Shown piece by piece: positions 15,737 through 25,215 of a DNA stretch of 30,956 nt. The notes under the pieces were generated by a model. The model was not told where the DNA came from. It was given only the letters and a program-made list of their open reading frames with translations, and searched no databases. Within the stretch, counting starts at the first letter, position 1. Every line of letters starts with the position of its first letter. The stretch is from an uncultured Muribaculaceae bacterium. GTDB taxonomy: Bacteria > Bacteroidota > Bacteroidia > Bacteroidales > Muribaculaceae. The stretch is taken from positions 1 to 30,956 of the forward strand of contig CAJTYD010000028.1 in NCBI GenBank assembly GCA_910583775.1, read 5' to 3'. The position numbers and the translations under genes are program-made.

Positions 15737-17236
15737 TTACGCGAACTTGCCGAAGTCGGCCTGGAGCATGTCGCCTTTCTCGATGAGGGCCTGGTGGAGA
15801 GCGAAGGCGGCGCCGAGGTTATGCGGCGTATGGCCGCCTGTCTTCGAGGCAAGCTTCAGATAATCCCACATCAGTTCCTTGTACATCGGATGAACGCAGT
15901 TCTCGATGATTGTCTCCGCACGCTGACGAGGATCTTTTCCGCGAAGGTCGGCCACACCCTGCTCCGTGGCGAGAATCTTGACAGAATGCTCGCTGTGGTC
16001 GAGGTGAGAAACCATCGGAACGATCGTCGAGATCTTGCCGCCCTTCTGGATCGAGGGGCAGGAGAAAATCGAAAGATATGCGTTGCGGGCGAAGTCGCCG
16101 GAACCGCCGATACCGTTCATCATCTTTGTTCCGAGCACGTGCGTCGAGTTCACGTTTCCGAAGATATCCGCCTCGAGGGCCGTGTTCATGGCGATCAGGC
16201 CGAGTCGACGAACAATCTCCGGACTGTTCGAGATCTCGCCCGGACGCATCAGCACCTTGTCGCGGAAGAACTCGATGTTCTCCATGAAATGAAGCATGGC
16301 GTCGTCGGAGAATGTCAGCGCGCATGTGGAAGCGAACTTACATTTGCCCTCCTCCATAAGCGTCATCACGGCATCCTGGATAACCTCCGTATACATCTCG
16401 AAACGAGGAATCTCCGGATTCTCGCCCAGGCCGTAAAGCACGGCGTTGGCCACGTTGCCCACGCCGCTCTGGATGGGAAGGAATTCCTTCGGGATAAGAC
16501 CCTTGCGGAGCTGATCAACGAGGAAGTGGCAGATATTGTCGCCGATGCGCTGTGTAAGCTCGTCGGGAGCCGTAAAGGGCTTGATGCTCTCCGAAGCGTT
16601 CGAGGGAACGACTCCGATGATCTTTGCCGGATCGATCTTCAGCACTGTGCTTCCGATACGGTCGTTGGGTTTATAGATAGGAATCTCGCGGCGGTTCGGA
16701 GGATCGAGCGGCAGATAATTGTCGTGGAAACCGCGGAAAGAATTATGATAATATGATGAATATTCAATAATCACCTTTTTCGCCATCTTGGCGAGCGTGG
16801 GCGACATCCCAAGACCGGCGCCGAGAATAATCTCTCCGTTGGGACTCATTTCGGTAGCCTCGATAATGGCCACATCGATGCCGCCGAAGAAGCCATAACG
16901 CAGATCCTGCGAAAGATGGCTGAGATGCATATCGAAATAATGCACGTTGTCGCCGTTTACTGCCGAACGGATGTCTTTGTGGCTCTGGTAAGGCGTACGT
17001 ATGCCTATTGCATTAGCGCGGGCAAGTTCTCCATCCACATGATCGTTTGTGGATGCTCCCGTAAACACATTGATCTTGAAAGGCTTCCCCTCTTCATGGA
17101 GTTTTTTGGCGCGTTCAGCCAAGGCTACAGTCACCACCTTGGGTGTTCCCGAAGCGGTGAAACCGGAAAATCCTACGTTATCGCCATTGTTGATGTAGGA
17201 GGCGGCTTCTTCCGCTGTAATAAATGGAATGCTCAT
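15737..17236 (-). CDS. Acetyl-CoA hydrolase/transferase family protein (succinate CoA-transferase type)
   Basis: This 499-residue protein aligns over full length with the Ach1/AarC/Cat1 class I CoA transferase group. Seen are 'GFSGFTASGTPKVV' near residue 22, a GxGxG-like 'LGAGLGMSP' at about 138-146, the likely catalytic Glu284 in 'MYTEVIQDAV', and 'GIGGSGDFARNAYLSIF' near 384 from the CoA-binding part. The family moves CoA between acetyl-CoA or propionyl-CoA and succinate, or hydrolyses acyl-CoA. In Bacteroidales a role in acetate or propionate formation is plausible. The exact substrate cannot be read from the sequence. The gene is cytosolic, divergent from miaB, and ends at the repeat-B terminator. 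Confidence 0.92.
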   Translation of the reverse strand: MSIPFITAEEAASYINNGDNVGFSGFTASGTPKVVTVALAERAKKLHEEGKPFKINVFTGASTNDHVDGELARANAIGIRTPYQSHKDIRSAVNGDNVHYFDMHLSHLSQDLRYGFFGGIDVAIIEATEMSPNGEIILGAGLGMSPTLAKMAKKVIIEYSSYYHNSFRGFHDNYLPLDPPNRREIPIYKPNDRIGSTVLKIDPAKIIGVVPSNASESIKPFTAPDELTQRIGDNICHFLVDQLRKGLIPKEFLPIQSGVGNVANAVLYGLGENPEIPRFEMYTEVIQDAVMTLMEEGKCKFASTCALTFSDDAMLHFMENIEFFRDKVLMRPGEISNSPEIVRRLGLIAMNTALEADIFGNVNSTHVLGTKMMNGIGGSGDFARNAYLSIFSCPSIQKGGKISTIVPMVSHLDHSEHSVKILATEQGVADLRGKDPRQRAETIIENCVHPMYKELMWDYLKLASKTGGHTPHNLGAAFALHQALIEKGDMLQADFGKFA

Positions 17237-17339
17237 TCTGTAACGTTTATTATATTAGATTTAAGACTTTATTGCTTATAAATCATTTCATGATTAGTTA
17301 AAAGACGCTCTTTCTCTTTCCTAATCAACTGTAATTTCT

Positions 17340-17347
17340 TAATTTTG
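17340..17347 (+). promoter_or_regulatory. miaB: Candidate -7 box TAATTTTG for miaB
   Basis: TAATTTTG matches TAnnTTTG exactly and lies 18 bp before the ATG at 17366. No clear -33 TTTG is seen. The box overlaps the TTG at 17345, which argues that this upstream TTG is not the start codon. Confidence 0.5.
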
Positions 17348-17365
17348 CACAAAAGTAATAAAATT

Positions 17366-18757
17366 ATGCAAGAATCCATCATAAATAAGACTTTTTTTCT
17401 ACCCGAAAACGATAAAAAATGCACAACTTTCAAAAAACTGCGCATCGAGACATACGGATGTCAGATGAACGTGGCTGATTCTGAGGTTGTAGCGGCCATG
17501 ATGGGAATGGCTGGATATGAAATCACCGAAAATGACTCCGAAGCGGCAGCTGTTCTTCTGAACACCTGCTCGATCCGCGACAACGCCGAACAGAAAATAT
17601 TATCAAGACTCGCTTACTGGAACTCGATGCGCCGCAAAACAGGCCGCAACCTCATCATCGGCGTCATAGGCTGTATGGCGGAGCGTCTGAAGGAAGATCT
17701 GATAAAGAACCACGGCGTAGACATCGTCGCCGGCCCCGACGCTTACCTCGACCTCCCTAACCTCGTGGGCGCCGCTGAAGCCGGTCAGCCTGCAATAAAC
17801 ATCGAGCTATCCACTACCGAGACCTACCGCGATATCGTGCCTGCGAGAATCGGATCGAACGGCGTCTCGGGCTTCATATCAATCATGAGGGGATGCAACA
17901 ACTTCTGCTCCTACTGCATCGTGCCATACACACGCGGACGTGAAAGATCGCGTGAGCCGGAGAGTATCCTCCGCGAGCTCGCCGACCTGCGTAGCCGGGG
18001 CTTCAAAGAGGCGACGCTCTTAGGTCAGAACGTTAACAGCTATTCCTTCGCCGACGAAGCCTCCGGACGCACCGTCGATTTCCCCGCGCTGCTTGAAATG
18101 GTGGCGAAGGCGGCTCCCGACATGAGGATACGTTTCACCACCTCCCACCCCAAAGACATGAGCGACGAGACCCTCAAGGTTATCGCCGCTTATCCCAACA
18201 TCGCCCGCCACATCCATCTCCCCGTGCAGAGCGGGAGCGACTCGGTGCTCAAGGCGATGAACCGTAAATACACACGCGAATGGTATCTCGGCCGCGTGGC
18301 CGCGATACGCCGTTATCTCCCCGACGCCGGGCTCTCGACCGATATGTTCACCGGATTCCACGATGAATCGGAAGAGGACTTTCAGCAGACGCTCTCGCTT
18401 ATGAGAGAGGCAACTTTCGATTCCGCCTTCATGTTCAAATATTCGGAAAGACCGGGAACCCTCGCTTCGCGCACTATGCCCGACAATGTGCCCGAGGAGG
18501 TGAAGATCGACCGTCTTAACCGCATGATAGCCCTGCAGAACGAGCTTTCTCTCGAAAGCAACCTCCGCGATGTCGGCAAGGAATTTGAAGTGCTTGTGGA
18601 AGGGACGTCGAAACGCAATCCCGACGAGCTGTTCGGCCGCACGTCGCAGAACAAGGTAGCGGTCTTTCCGCGCGGAAACCACCGCCCGGGCGAATTTATA
18701 AAAGTGCGCGTGATTTCGGCATCGTCAGCCACGCTGCGTGCCGAAACGATAGATTGA
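17366..18757 (+). CDS. miaB: tRNA-2-methylthio-N6-isopentenyladenosine(37) synthase MiaB
   Basis: MiaB is a radical-SAM methylthiotransferase that adds the 2-methylthio group to i6A37 of tRNA. With the ATG at 17366 the protein has 463 residues. The N-terminal UPF0004 domain has the three cluster-binding cysteines Cys32 (YGCQMN), Cys68 (NTCSIRDNAEQ) and Cys103 (GCMAE). The radical-SAM motif CNNFCSYC gives Cys177, Cys181 and Cys184. The C-terminal TRAM domain ('VLVEGTSKRN...LFGRTSQNK') completes the family layout. 'IVPYTRGRERSR' is typical of MiaB rather than RimO or MtaB. An upstream TTG at 17345 would add seven residues but overlaps the promoter box. It converges with the coiled-coil gene ending at 18800. 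Confidence 0.96.
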   Translation: MQESIINKTFFLPENDKKCTTFKKLRIETYGCQMNVADSEVVAAMMGMAGYEITENDSEAAAVLLNTCSIRDNAEQKILSRLAYWNSMRRKTGRNLIIGVIGCMAERLKEDLIKNHGVDIVAGPDAYLDLPNLVGAAEAGQPAINIELSTTETYRDIVPARIGSNGVSGFISIMRGCNNFCSYCIVPYTRGRERSREPESILRELADLRSRGFKEATLLGQNVNSYSFADEASGRTVDFPALLEMVAKAAPDMRIRFTTSHPKDMSDETLKVIAAYPNIARHIHLPVQSGSDSVLKAMNRKYTREWYLGRVAAIRRYLPDAGLSTDMFTGFHDESEEDFQQTLSLMREATFDSAFMFKYSERPGTLASRTMPDNVPEEVKIDRLNRMIALQNELSLESNLRDVGKEFEVLVEGTSKRNPDELFGRTSQNKVAVFPRGNHRPGEFIKVRVISASSATLRAETID

Positions 18758-18799
18758 TCAAAAGAAGTTGCAGATTAACAAACAGCCGTAAGAAATTTC

Positions 18800-19270
18800 C
18801 TAAAGATCTTCCGGGAGGGGCTCGAACCAGTCGCGGCGCTCCTCTTCGGAAGAATCGGGAAATTCTATCCTGGTCCTGCCGAGTCTTTCCTTCAGATCGC
18901 GTATCTCATTTTTGAGCCTCGCGATTCTTTCGTCATACTCCTTCTTACGCGCCTCCACGGCTGAAATCTTCTCATCGAACTCCCGGATCTGCGTCTCCGT
19001 GTCCTTGCGGTCGTCAAGTTCCCTGCGTGTCTTCAGAAGGTCTTTTGTTAGCCCCCCGACACAGTTCTCGAGACTCGCCGTCTTTACCGCGAGATCATTA
19101 TTCGCCGTCTGCAGTCGGTTCACATCAAGCTGAAGCTCCATGTTACGCTCCTCCAGGCGCGACCGCTCCTCATCGGAAGCGGCCATTTCAGCTATCATCA
19201 CGGAAATCTCACGCGACCATCTCCGGGGATGAAAGAAAAGATTCCATGCGCCCGGCTCCGAATCAATCAT
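18800..19270 (-). CDS. Coiled-coil protein, last gene of the minus-strand run
   Basis: This 156-residue protein is almost entirely a predicted coiled coil from about residue 25 to 135, with heptad-like Leu/Ile/Ala spacing and dense Glu/Arg/Lys. Its short N-terminus (MIDSEPGAWNLFFHPRRWSR) and acidic C-terminus (WFEPLPEDL) are not repetitive. No signal peptide or membrane segment is seen. Its ATG lies inside the end of the PPDK_N-like gene (8-bp overlap), so its translation is probably coupled to that gene and the product may be its partner. Function unknown. Confidence 0.72.
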   Translation of the reverse strand: MIDSEPGAWNLFFHPRRWSREISVMIAEMAASDEERSRLEERNMELQLDVNRLQTANNDLAVKTASLENCVGGLTKDLLKTRRELDDRKDTETQIREFDEKISAVEARKKEYDERIARLKNEIRDLKERLGRTRIEFPDSSEEERRDWFEPLPEDL

Positions 19271-22265
19271 TGTCCGGCTTCCTCCTGTCGCCTTTCATTA
19301 CTATTCCCTTCCCCTTTTTGCCGTTGATGGCGATTGTGAGAGGCTGATCGAACTGTATGATCCTCACCGCGCGGCTTTCATAGACAGCCGGGAGCGAGTT
19401 GAGATATTCCATATCCACGCAGCCGTTTCCGGCATCGGGGTCTATCGTGAAATACCCCACTCCGAAACTTGTGAGATTCTGAAAGAAATGCGTTCCCTGC
19501 GAAGGCTCTATCCTGTAGCCGGGGAGCGCAGATTCGGCGATAAGCCGCGCGCCGGCTATCTGTGGCCATTTCACCGGGATTCCGAGAGCCGGATCCGAAG
19601 TGCCCCATCTTCCGGGACCTACAAGGATATAAGGTTCCCCTTTGGCGACCATCTCGGCATTAATCTTCTCTATCTCGAGTGCGACCTCATGATTCTTCGA
19701 TGAATCGAAAGTCTCGGGCCGGACATACACCAGATACTTTATATTATCCATTATGCCGTGACCCAGAGCCGTGTCGCTGCGCAGGATAAGATCGCTGTCA
19801 TCGACATCCATTATCGAATCGTCGAGCATCTCCTTCTTGTCGACGATCGGCCGGATCTGAAGCCAGTAGACCGTTCCCTTCTCTCCGTTTGGCCCGGGAT
19901 CCGGATTGATGTTGCCCGCGAACTCTATCTCCACGGGTCGTCCCATCTCATACTGCCCGGTAGAGAGCATGAACTCGGTTATCTTCGCAAGAGGGAATAC
20001 GTTATGTTTAAGCACATTGGCGAAAGTGATCAGCTTTCGGCCCTTTCCGAGACCGCTGTCGCGGATTATACGGTCGTTGAAATCGAATGTCGATACAAGA
20101 TATTTAAGCGACCCTGTCTTGAAGGCGTCGGCAACAGGCACCTTCACTATATTGAAGCTGTCGTCCACCTCGAAATCGCGCATCTTCTCCCCGTCGCACT
20201 CCGGAAGGGCATAGAGCGATGTCTGCGTGTCGCGCAGCGCGAGCTCGAGAGTGGAGGTCTGCATGGCTTTTCCCGGATGTCCCGGGGAGAAACGGAGCGC
20301 AAGGCCTCCGTCGACTATATATTTACCGAGTCCGGCCGCTACCTCCACGACGCCCTCCTCGGCCTTTTCGTCATTCACCGGATAATAGTTGAGCGACCGC
20401 CCCACTCCCGAGAAATTCGGATAATACAGCCCCTCATGATCGTTTCCGGCCACTTCCTGAAGGATTACGGCCATCTTCTCCTGGTCGATCACATTGCTCG
20501 TGGCGTTCATATACGCCTTGGAGTCGGCAAAGAAAACCGAGGCATAGACAGCCTTCACGGCGTCAGTAAGGAGACGCATCCTCATCTCCGTATCCTCCGT
20601 GTACGGAATCATATATGTCGAATAGATTCCGGCAAACGGCTGATAATGCGAATCTTCGAGCAAGGAGCTGCTCCTCACGGCAAGCGGGCGCCTTACCACG
20701 TCGAAAAAAGCCATGAAGTCATCCATAACCTCGTCGGGGAGCTTTGCCTTGAGGAATGCCTTAAGGATTTCTGAATCGGGAGCGTCGGAAAGTGCTATCT
20801 TATAGAGGCCGTTCGAGTCCATGAACTCATCGAAAATATCCGTGCATACCACCACGGTATGGGGAATGGTTATCTGCACCCCCTCGAAATCGTCACATAC
20901 AGGATGACGCTTGATTATCTGGTCGATAAAAGCCAGGCCGCGTCCTTTTCCGCCCATCGATCCCTGTCCTATACGGGCGAAGTTGCTCCATTTGTCATAG
21001 AAGTCGCGGTTGAACACCGCCACGACTCCGCGGTTTTTCATCCTGCGGTATTTCACGATCGCCTCGGTCATTAGCCGGCGCACATTGGCCGCATCCTCGA
21101 TGTTGACGAAGCATACCTTTCTGAGCACTTCTGCAATAGGGAAGAGCGCGCGGGAATAGAGCCAGCGCGAGAAACTGTCGTTTGAGCAATAGTGATAGAG
21201 GATGTCGTCGGGAATGAGGTCTACGCTCTTCTGAAGCTCCTTCAGGTTGCGGATTCTCATGAGCTCCGTTCCGGTCTTGGGATCGTTCACTATGAAATCG
21301 CCGAAACCGAGATCTTTCGACACCGCCTCCCTCAGATCGAGGGGAAGCGTCTTTGAATTCTTGTCGAGAAACGTGAATCCCGCTTTTTCCGCCACCTGAC
21401 GGTTTGCGCTCTCCTGGCTCTCCATCACCACCGGAATATGCGGATATCTCTCATGGGCGTAATTGGCGAGGCGCAGGCCGGCCTCCGGATCCTTCTCTCC
21501 GTTCACTGGGAAACGGGCGTCGGTGACTATGCCGAGAATGTTCTGTCCATATCTGTCGATAAGCGACGCGGCCTCCTCATAATCTCGCGCGAGCAACACT
21601 TTGGGGCGCCCGCGCATACGTAGCATCTGCTCGTGTTCGTTGAGGGCCTCGGTAGAAAAGCGCATCGACTGCTTGAGCAGAAACTTGAAGAGATGGGGAA
21701 GGATAGATGAATAGAAGCGGATTGAATCCTCGATAAGGAGCACCGCCTGCACGCCGACGCCGTTGATGTCGTTTTCGGCGTTCATCCTGTCTTCGATAAG
21801 CTTGATGATGGCGAGAATCAGGTCTACGTTTCCCAGCCAGGAAAAGACGTAATCCACGCCCCGGAGGTCCTCGTTGGCAATGCGTCGTCTCACCTCTTTC
21901 GAAAAAGGCGTCAGAACCACTAACGGGATATCCGGATACATCTCGTCGATTTTCACGGCCTCCCGGAAAGTCTCGCTCACATCGACGCCCGGCATGGCGA
22001 TGATCAGATCATACTGCTTCGACTTCAGTTCCTCGTAAGCCTCCGGATAATTGGCCACCTTCGTGAATCGCGGAGGCGACGACAGGTTGAGCGACACATA
22101 CTCGAAATATACCTGTTCCTCCACCCTGCCGTCCTCCTCGAGCATGAAGGCATCGTAGGGAGTGGCTATCAGAAGCACATTGAAGATACGTTTCTGCATC
22201 AGATTCTGAAAGGCCGTGTCCTTCAGATAAAGATGCCCGAGCATCGAGTCGTCGAGATTATCCAT
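19263..22265 (-). CDS. Two receiver-like domains fused to a PPDK_N (PEP/pyruvate-binding ATP-grasp) domain
   Basis: This 1000-residue cytosolic protein starts with a receiver-like domain (about 28-165) whose phospho-acceptor position reads DLIIAMPG, so the Asp is missing. A second receiver domain (about 172-320) keeps the key residues: E179-D180, D249 in GIVTDARFP, and K302. From about residue 420 there is a PPDK N-terminal ATP-grasp region with GQGSMGGKGRGLAFID, 'RPLAVRSSSLLEDS' and 'GLGKYIVDGG', ending with 'GRPVEIEFAGN' and WLQIRPIV. No phosphohistidine swivel motif (TSHAA-like) and no PEP/pyruvate barrel are seen, so it cannot be a complete PPDK or PEP synthase. It may be a phosphotransfer or signalling enzyme gated by the second receiver. 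It follows hemD by 59 bp. Confidence 0.82.
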   Translation of the reverse strand: MDNLDDSMLGHLYLKDTAFQNLMQKRIFNVLLIATPYDAFMLEEDGRVEEQVYFEYVSLNLSSPPRFTKVANYPEAYEELKSKQYDLIIAMPGVDVSETFREAVKIDEMYPDIPLVVLTPFSKEVRRRIANEDLRGVDYVFSWLGNVDLILAIIKLIEDRMNAENDINGVGVQAVLLIEDSIRFYSSILPHLFKFLLKQSMRFSTEALNEHEQMLRMRGRPKVLLARDYEEAASLIDRYGQNILGIVTDARFPVNGEKDPEAGLRLANYAHERYPHIPVVMESQESANRQVAEKAGFTFLDKNSKTLPLDLREAVSKDLGFGDFIVNDPKTGTELMRIRNLKELQKSVDLIPDDILYHYCSNDSFSRWLYSRALFPIAEVLRKVCFVNIEDAANVRRLMTEAIVKYRRMKNRGVVAVFNRDFYDKWSNFARIGQGSMGGKGRGLAFIDQIIKRHPVCDDFEGVQITIPHTVVVCTDIFDEFMDSNGLYKIALSDAPDSEILKAFLKAKLPDEVMDDFMAFFDVVRRPLAVRSSSLLEDSHYQPFAGIYSTYMIPYTEDTEMRMRLLTDAVKAVYASVFFADSKAYMNATSNVIDQEKMAVILQEVAGNDHEGLYYPNFSGVGRSLNYYPVNDEKAEEGVVEVAAGLGKYIVDGGLALRFSPGHPGKAMQTSTLELALRDTQTSLYALPECDGEKMRDFEVDDSFNIVKVPVADAFKTGSLKYLVSTFDFNDRIIRDSGLGKGRKLITFANVLKHNVFPLAKITEFMLSTGQYEMGRPVEIEFAGNINPDPGPNGEKGTVYWLQIRPIVDKKEMLDDSIMDVDDSDLILRSDTALGHGIMDNIKYLVYVRPETFDSSKNHEVALEIEKINAEMVAKGEPYILVGPGRWGTSDPALGIPVKWPQIAGARLIAESALPGYRIEPSQGTHFFQNLTSFGVGYFTIDPDAGNGCVDMEYLNSLPAVYESRAVRIIQFDQPLTIAINGKKGKGIVMKGDRRKPDND

Positions 22266-22324
22266 AAAACCTTAATCTTAAAAAAAGGTTTAGAACCTGT
22301 TACTTATAACTTGTTCCCTAAATC

Positions 22325-23086
22325 CTACCCTTCCTTGGCGAGCTCGGCCAGGAAGATGTCGATTGCCTCCGGCATCGAGCGGGCAACCGACGAAGGAGCC
22401 TGGAAATCGAGACGCAGTCCGGCGTCCTTCACGGCGGCGGCGGTTGCCGCGCCTAATGTGCCGATATATACCTGCTTCTCGGTCTGGTCGAAATCCGGGA
22501 AATTCTTTTTCAGCGATGACACTCCCGCCGGGCTGAAGATGATAAGCATGTCGTAGTCGAGTTCCTCGCCCGGCTGGAAGTCGTTGCTAACCGTGCGGTA
22601 CATCACGGCTTTCGTTACGTCGAGATTGTGGTCCTCGAGCACCGACAGCTGCTCCTTATGCACGTCGGAAATGGGAAAAAGGAACTTCTCCTTGTTGTTC
22701 TTGTCGAGAGCCGCGAGAAGCTGAGGATCGTCGAGCTTGCCTGTCTTGCCGAACGATATCTTGCGCTTGCGGTAAACTATATATTTCTGAAGATAGAGCG
22801 CTATGGATTCCGTGGTGCAGAAATAACGCATCGTGTCGGGAACTTTCACTCTCATCTCCTCGCAGAGACGGAAGAAGTGGTCGACGGCTGTGCGCGAGGT
22901 GAAGATCACTGCCGTGAAATCGGCAAGATTCACTTTAGCCTGGCGGAATTCTTTGGCAGAAAGGCCTTCCACCTTTACGAAAGGACGGAAAACCATCTCC
23001 ACGCCATAGCGGGTGCAGATGTCGAAATAGGGAGATTTCTCTGAGGAGGGCTGAGGCTGGGAAACTAAAATCTTCTTAACTTTCAT
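22325..23086 (-). CDS. hemD: Uroporphyrinogen-III synthase
   Basis: HemD cyclises and inverts ring D of hydroxymethylbilane in tetrapyrrole synthesis. The 253-residue product begins 'KKILVSQP', has 'FTAVIFTSRTAVDHFF' near residue 55-72 and 'YDMLIIFSPAGVSSLKKNF' near 180, and ends with 'YIGTLGAATAAAVKDAGLRLDFQAPSS', the usual two-lobed pattern of the family. Conservation in this family is low, but the sum of motifs and the length fit. It lies 28 bp after the DUF4271 gene, a neighbour pair I recall as common in Bacteroidota. Confidence 0.88.
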   Translation of the reverse strand: MKVKKILVSQPQPSSEKSPYFDICTRYGVEMVFRPFVKVEGLSAKEFRQAKVNLADFTAVIFTSRTAVDHFFRLCEEMRVKVPDTMRYFCTTESIALYLQKYIVYRKRKISFGKTGKLDDPQLLAALDKNNKEKFLFPISDVHKEQLSVLEDHNLDVTKAVMYRTVSNDFQPGEELDYDMLIIFSPAGVSSLKKNFPDFDQTEKQVYIGTLGAATAAAVKDAGLRLDFQAPSSVARSMPEAIDIFLAELAKEG

Positions 23087-23114
23087 AGTGTAAAATATTA
23101 CATTTTACTTTATT

Positions 23115-24095
23115 TCAAAGCGCTACAGAGCATAGCATGAGAGTCGCCATATAGGTTAGAATCAAAGGGATGATTTCTAAACTGCAAAGGTAGTACAAAA
23201 AAAGCAACCAAGAGGAGATTTGATTGAAAAAAATTCGAAATCCCTTATAAAGGAATATGATTTTGCCCAAAACAAATACTCCCGCCGCCACAAGGAGTAT
23301 TGTCTCGGTGGCAGGAGAATAGCAGAGGGCGAGCAGAGCGAGAATAAACATCGGAGCCGCCTCCAGGGCCTGGCTCGCAAGAGATCCCTTCACCCACATT
23401 CCGGTCATGCGGGAATCGGAAAAGACATTCCCGACCACAGTATAGGCCAGCGTCATTATCAGGACATAAGCCAGAGAGACGCCGCAGCAGAGCGCGATAC
23501 CGAGTGCCGGACGGTCGGGAATACTGAAGCTATAGAACGGATTGTAAGGAACGGTGATCGTCACCGTTTTCCAGAGAAGCACGCCCGCCGAGCATACCCA
23601 CAGAAGATTGAGAAGCAGCAGGAAGCTCGTTTCCTTCACCGTGTCGTCAAACGCGTTGTGGCGCATCCTCACCTGCGTCAGGTCGTAGACGAGCGCCCTG
23701 ATGTAACGGGTGTTCTTCTTGAAGCGCAGGCAGATCACGCAGAAGAGCACGGCCAGTCCGACGAATACCCACGACATTCCGTCGTTCTTCCCGGTCTGCG
23801 CCATGGCGGGAGTCTCGTCGAGATAGGGAGTCTGAAGCACGATGCCGTATGATGCATGCTCGCGCGCCGCGCTGTCGTTTTTGGCCCGTATCACGGAATC
23901 CTCGCGCGCCTTGAGCAGGGAGTCGTTCACGACCGACCTACCGTAGAAGCTCTTGACCGCCGGTTTGTCGGCATGAGCTTTCTCCGCCCCCTTCGGGAGC
24001 AGATGCTCGCTGCCGCCCGTCACCGGCTCGACAATGCCGTTGACAGTCTGCCAGGCCTCGCCGTGATATGTGGTCGTGTCCTGTCTCATAGCCAT
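23115..24095 (-). CDS. DUF4271 family membrane protein
   Basis: This 326-residue protein has a soluble N-terminal part (about 1-125, rich in Lys, Asp and Ala). A membrane segment at about 127-143 follows, then the DUF4271 domain: 'Y-x-x-ALVYDLTQVRMRHNAFDDTV', several hydrophobic helices, and the end 'FLYYLCSLEIIPLIL', which is the family hallmark. Function is unknown. The start at 24095 (MAMRQ) overlaps the end of the epimerase gene by 10 bp; a second ATG at 24089 would shorten it by two residues. The overlap implies co-translation. Confidence 0.85.
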   Translation of the reverse strand: MAMRQDTTTYHGEAWQTVNGIVEPVTGGSEHLLPKGAEKAHADKPAVKSFYGRSVVNDSLLKAREDSVIRAKNDSAAREHASYGIVLQTPYLDETPAMAQTGKNDGMSWVFVGLAVLFCVICLRFKKNTRYIRALVYDLTQVRMRHNAFDDTVKETSFLLLLNLLWVCSAGVLLWKTVTITVPYNPFYSFSIPDRPALGIALCCGVSLAYVLIMTLAYTVVGNVFSDSRMTGMWVKGSLASQALEAAPMFILALLALCYSPATETILLVAAGVFVLGKIIFLYKGFRIFFNQISSWLLFLYYLCSLEIIPLILTYMATLMLCSVAL

Positions 24096-25141
24096 CCGTT
24101 CTCTTTATACCACGCCACCGACAGGTCGATACCCTCGCGAAGACTGACTGTAGGGTTAAATCCGAACCCTTCCACAGCCTTGGTGATATCGACACCCCAG
24201 TTGCGTTGTTTCATTATCTTGTATTTATCGCGGTTCAGGGTCGAGGGTCTGAGCCTTATCAGGCCCCATTTCTCCGCCACCGCCGAGACCGCCTTGACGG
24301 CCCACAGAGGCATCCGCACGGGCATAACGAATTTCTTGCCCAGTGCTTTGGCCGAAAGTTTGCGGAATTCCTTCTGGGTGTAGCTCTTCGGCTCCGAGAT
24401 GTTGTAGACCTCGCCGGTTGCCGAGCGCTCGAGCGCGTCGTAGATGGCGCGGGCGAGATCCTCGACATAGATGAAGCTGAGCACCTGACGCCGAAAGCCG
24501 ACCGAGAAATCGAATCCCTTCTCTATCGACTTGAACATCAGATAGTAATCTTTCTCACGCGGACCGTAGATGCCGGTGGCGCGGAATATGATATAGGGAA
24601 CTCCCGACATCGTCAGGAGCATCTCTGCCTTGAGTTTTGAAGCGCCGTAACGCGTGTTGGGGATCGGGATCATCGACTCGTCGTAGGGTTTGTAGTCCTT
24701 CTCGTCGCCAGGCCCCATCGCTGAAAGAGAACTCATGTAAAGGAATTTCTCCGGAATGAGCGAAGTCTCCTTGAGCGCGGCGGTGAAATATTTCAGATAG
24801 TCGCAGTTGATATGGGAGAAATCGGCATAACGGTTCACTTTCGTAGCCCCGAGATTATATACGATATAGTCCCATTTCTCTCCTTCAGGCAATGCCGTGG
24901 AGAGCGTGGCGGCTATGGCGTCGCGGCTCTCGAAATCAAACACTATGAAATTTATGCGCGGATCGTCGAGCCATTTCCGAGAGGTCGACTCGCGGACTCC
25001 GGCCCAAACCTCGTAGCCCCGGCGAAGCCCTTCGGCCACTATGAAGCCCCCGGCGAAGCCCCCGGCTCCCACCACAAGAACCCTCTTGCGCGGCTCTTTC
25101 GCGCAAGATTCCGTAGAATTCATATCATCGTCAAATGCCAT
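24086..25141 (-). CDS. NAD-dependent epimerase/dehydratase (extended SDR)
   Basis: This 351-residue cytosolic protein has the extended SDR Rossmann motif VVGAGGFAGGF with Gly25/28/31-type spacing, the active-site Ser in MSSLSAMG near residue 138-140, and Y165-x-x-x-K169 in NTRYGASK. The C-terminal substrate lobe is normal in length. The family acts on nucleotide sugars or related NAD(P)-dependent substrates, and the exact substrate is not readable. It lies between the polysaccharide deacetylase (74-bp gap) and DUF4271 (overlap), which suggests an envelope-related role. Confidence 0.88.
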   Translation of the reverse strand: MAFDDDMNSTESCAKEPRKRVLVVGAGGFAGGFIVAEGLRRGYEVWAGVRESTSRKWLDDPRINFIVFDFESRDAIAATLSTALPEGEKWDYIVYNLGATKVNRYADFSHINCDYLKYFTAALKETSLIPEKFLYMSSLSAMGPGDEKDYKPYDESMIPIPNTRYGASKLKAEMLLTMSGVPYIIFRATGIYGPREKDYYLMFKSIEKGFDFSVGFRRQVLSFIYVEDLARAIYDALERSATGEVYNISEPKSYTQKEFRKLSAKALGKKFVMPVRMPLWAVKAVSAVAEKWGLIRLRPSTLNRDKYKIMKQRNWGVDITKAVEGFGFNPTVSLREGIDLSVAWYKENGWL

Positions 25142-25215
25142 TCTCCATTAAGTCTCTAAAGCCGGCTGCCTCGGCTTCAGTGAGAAATCCGACAAACCGA
25201 CATTCATGTAACATA

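Noticed and set aside
15794..16756. 320-codon open frame on the plus strand opposite the CoA transferase
   Set aside because: It is antisense to a full-length, well-matched enzyme gene. The product is low-complexity in Arg/His/Val, as expected for mirrored GC-rich codons, and shows no domain.
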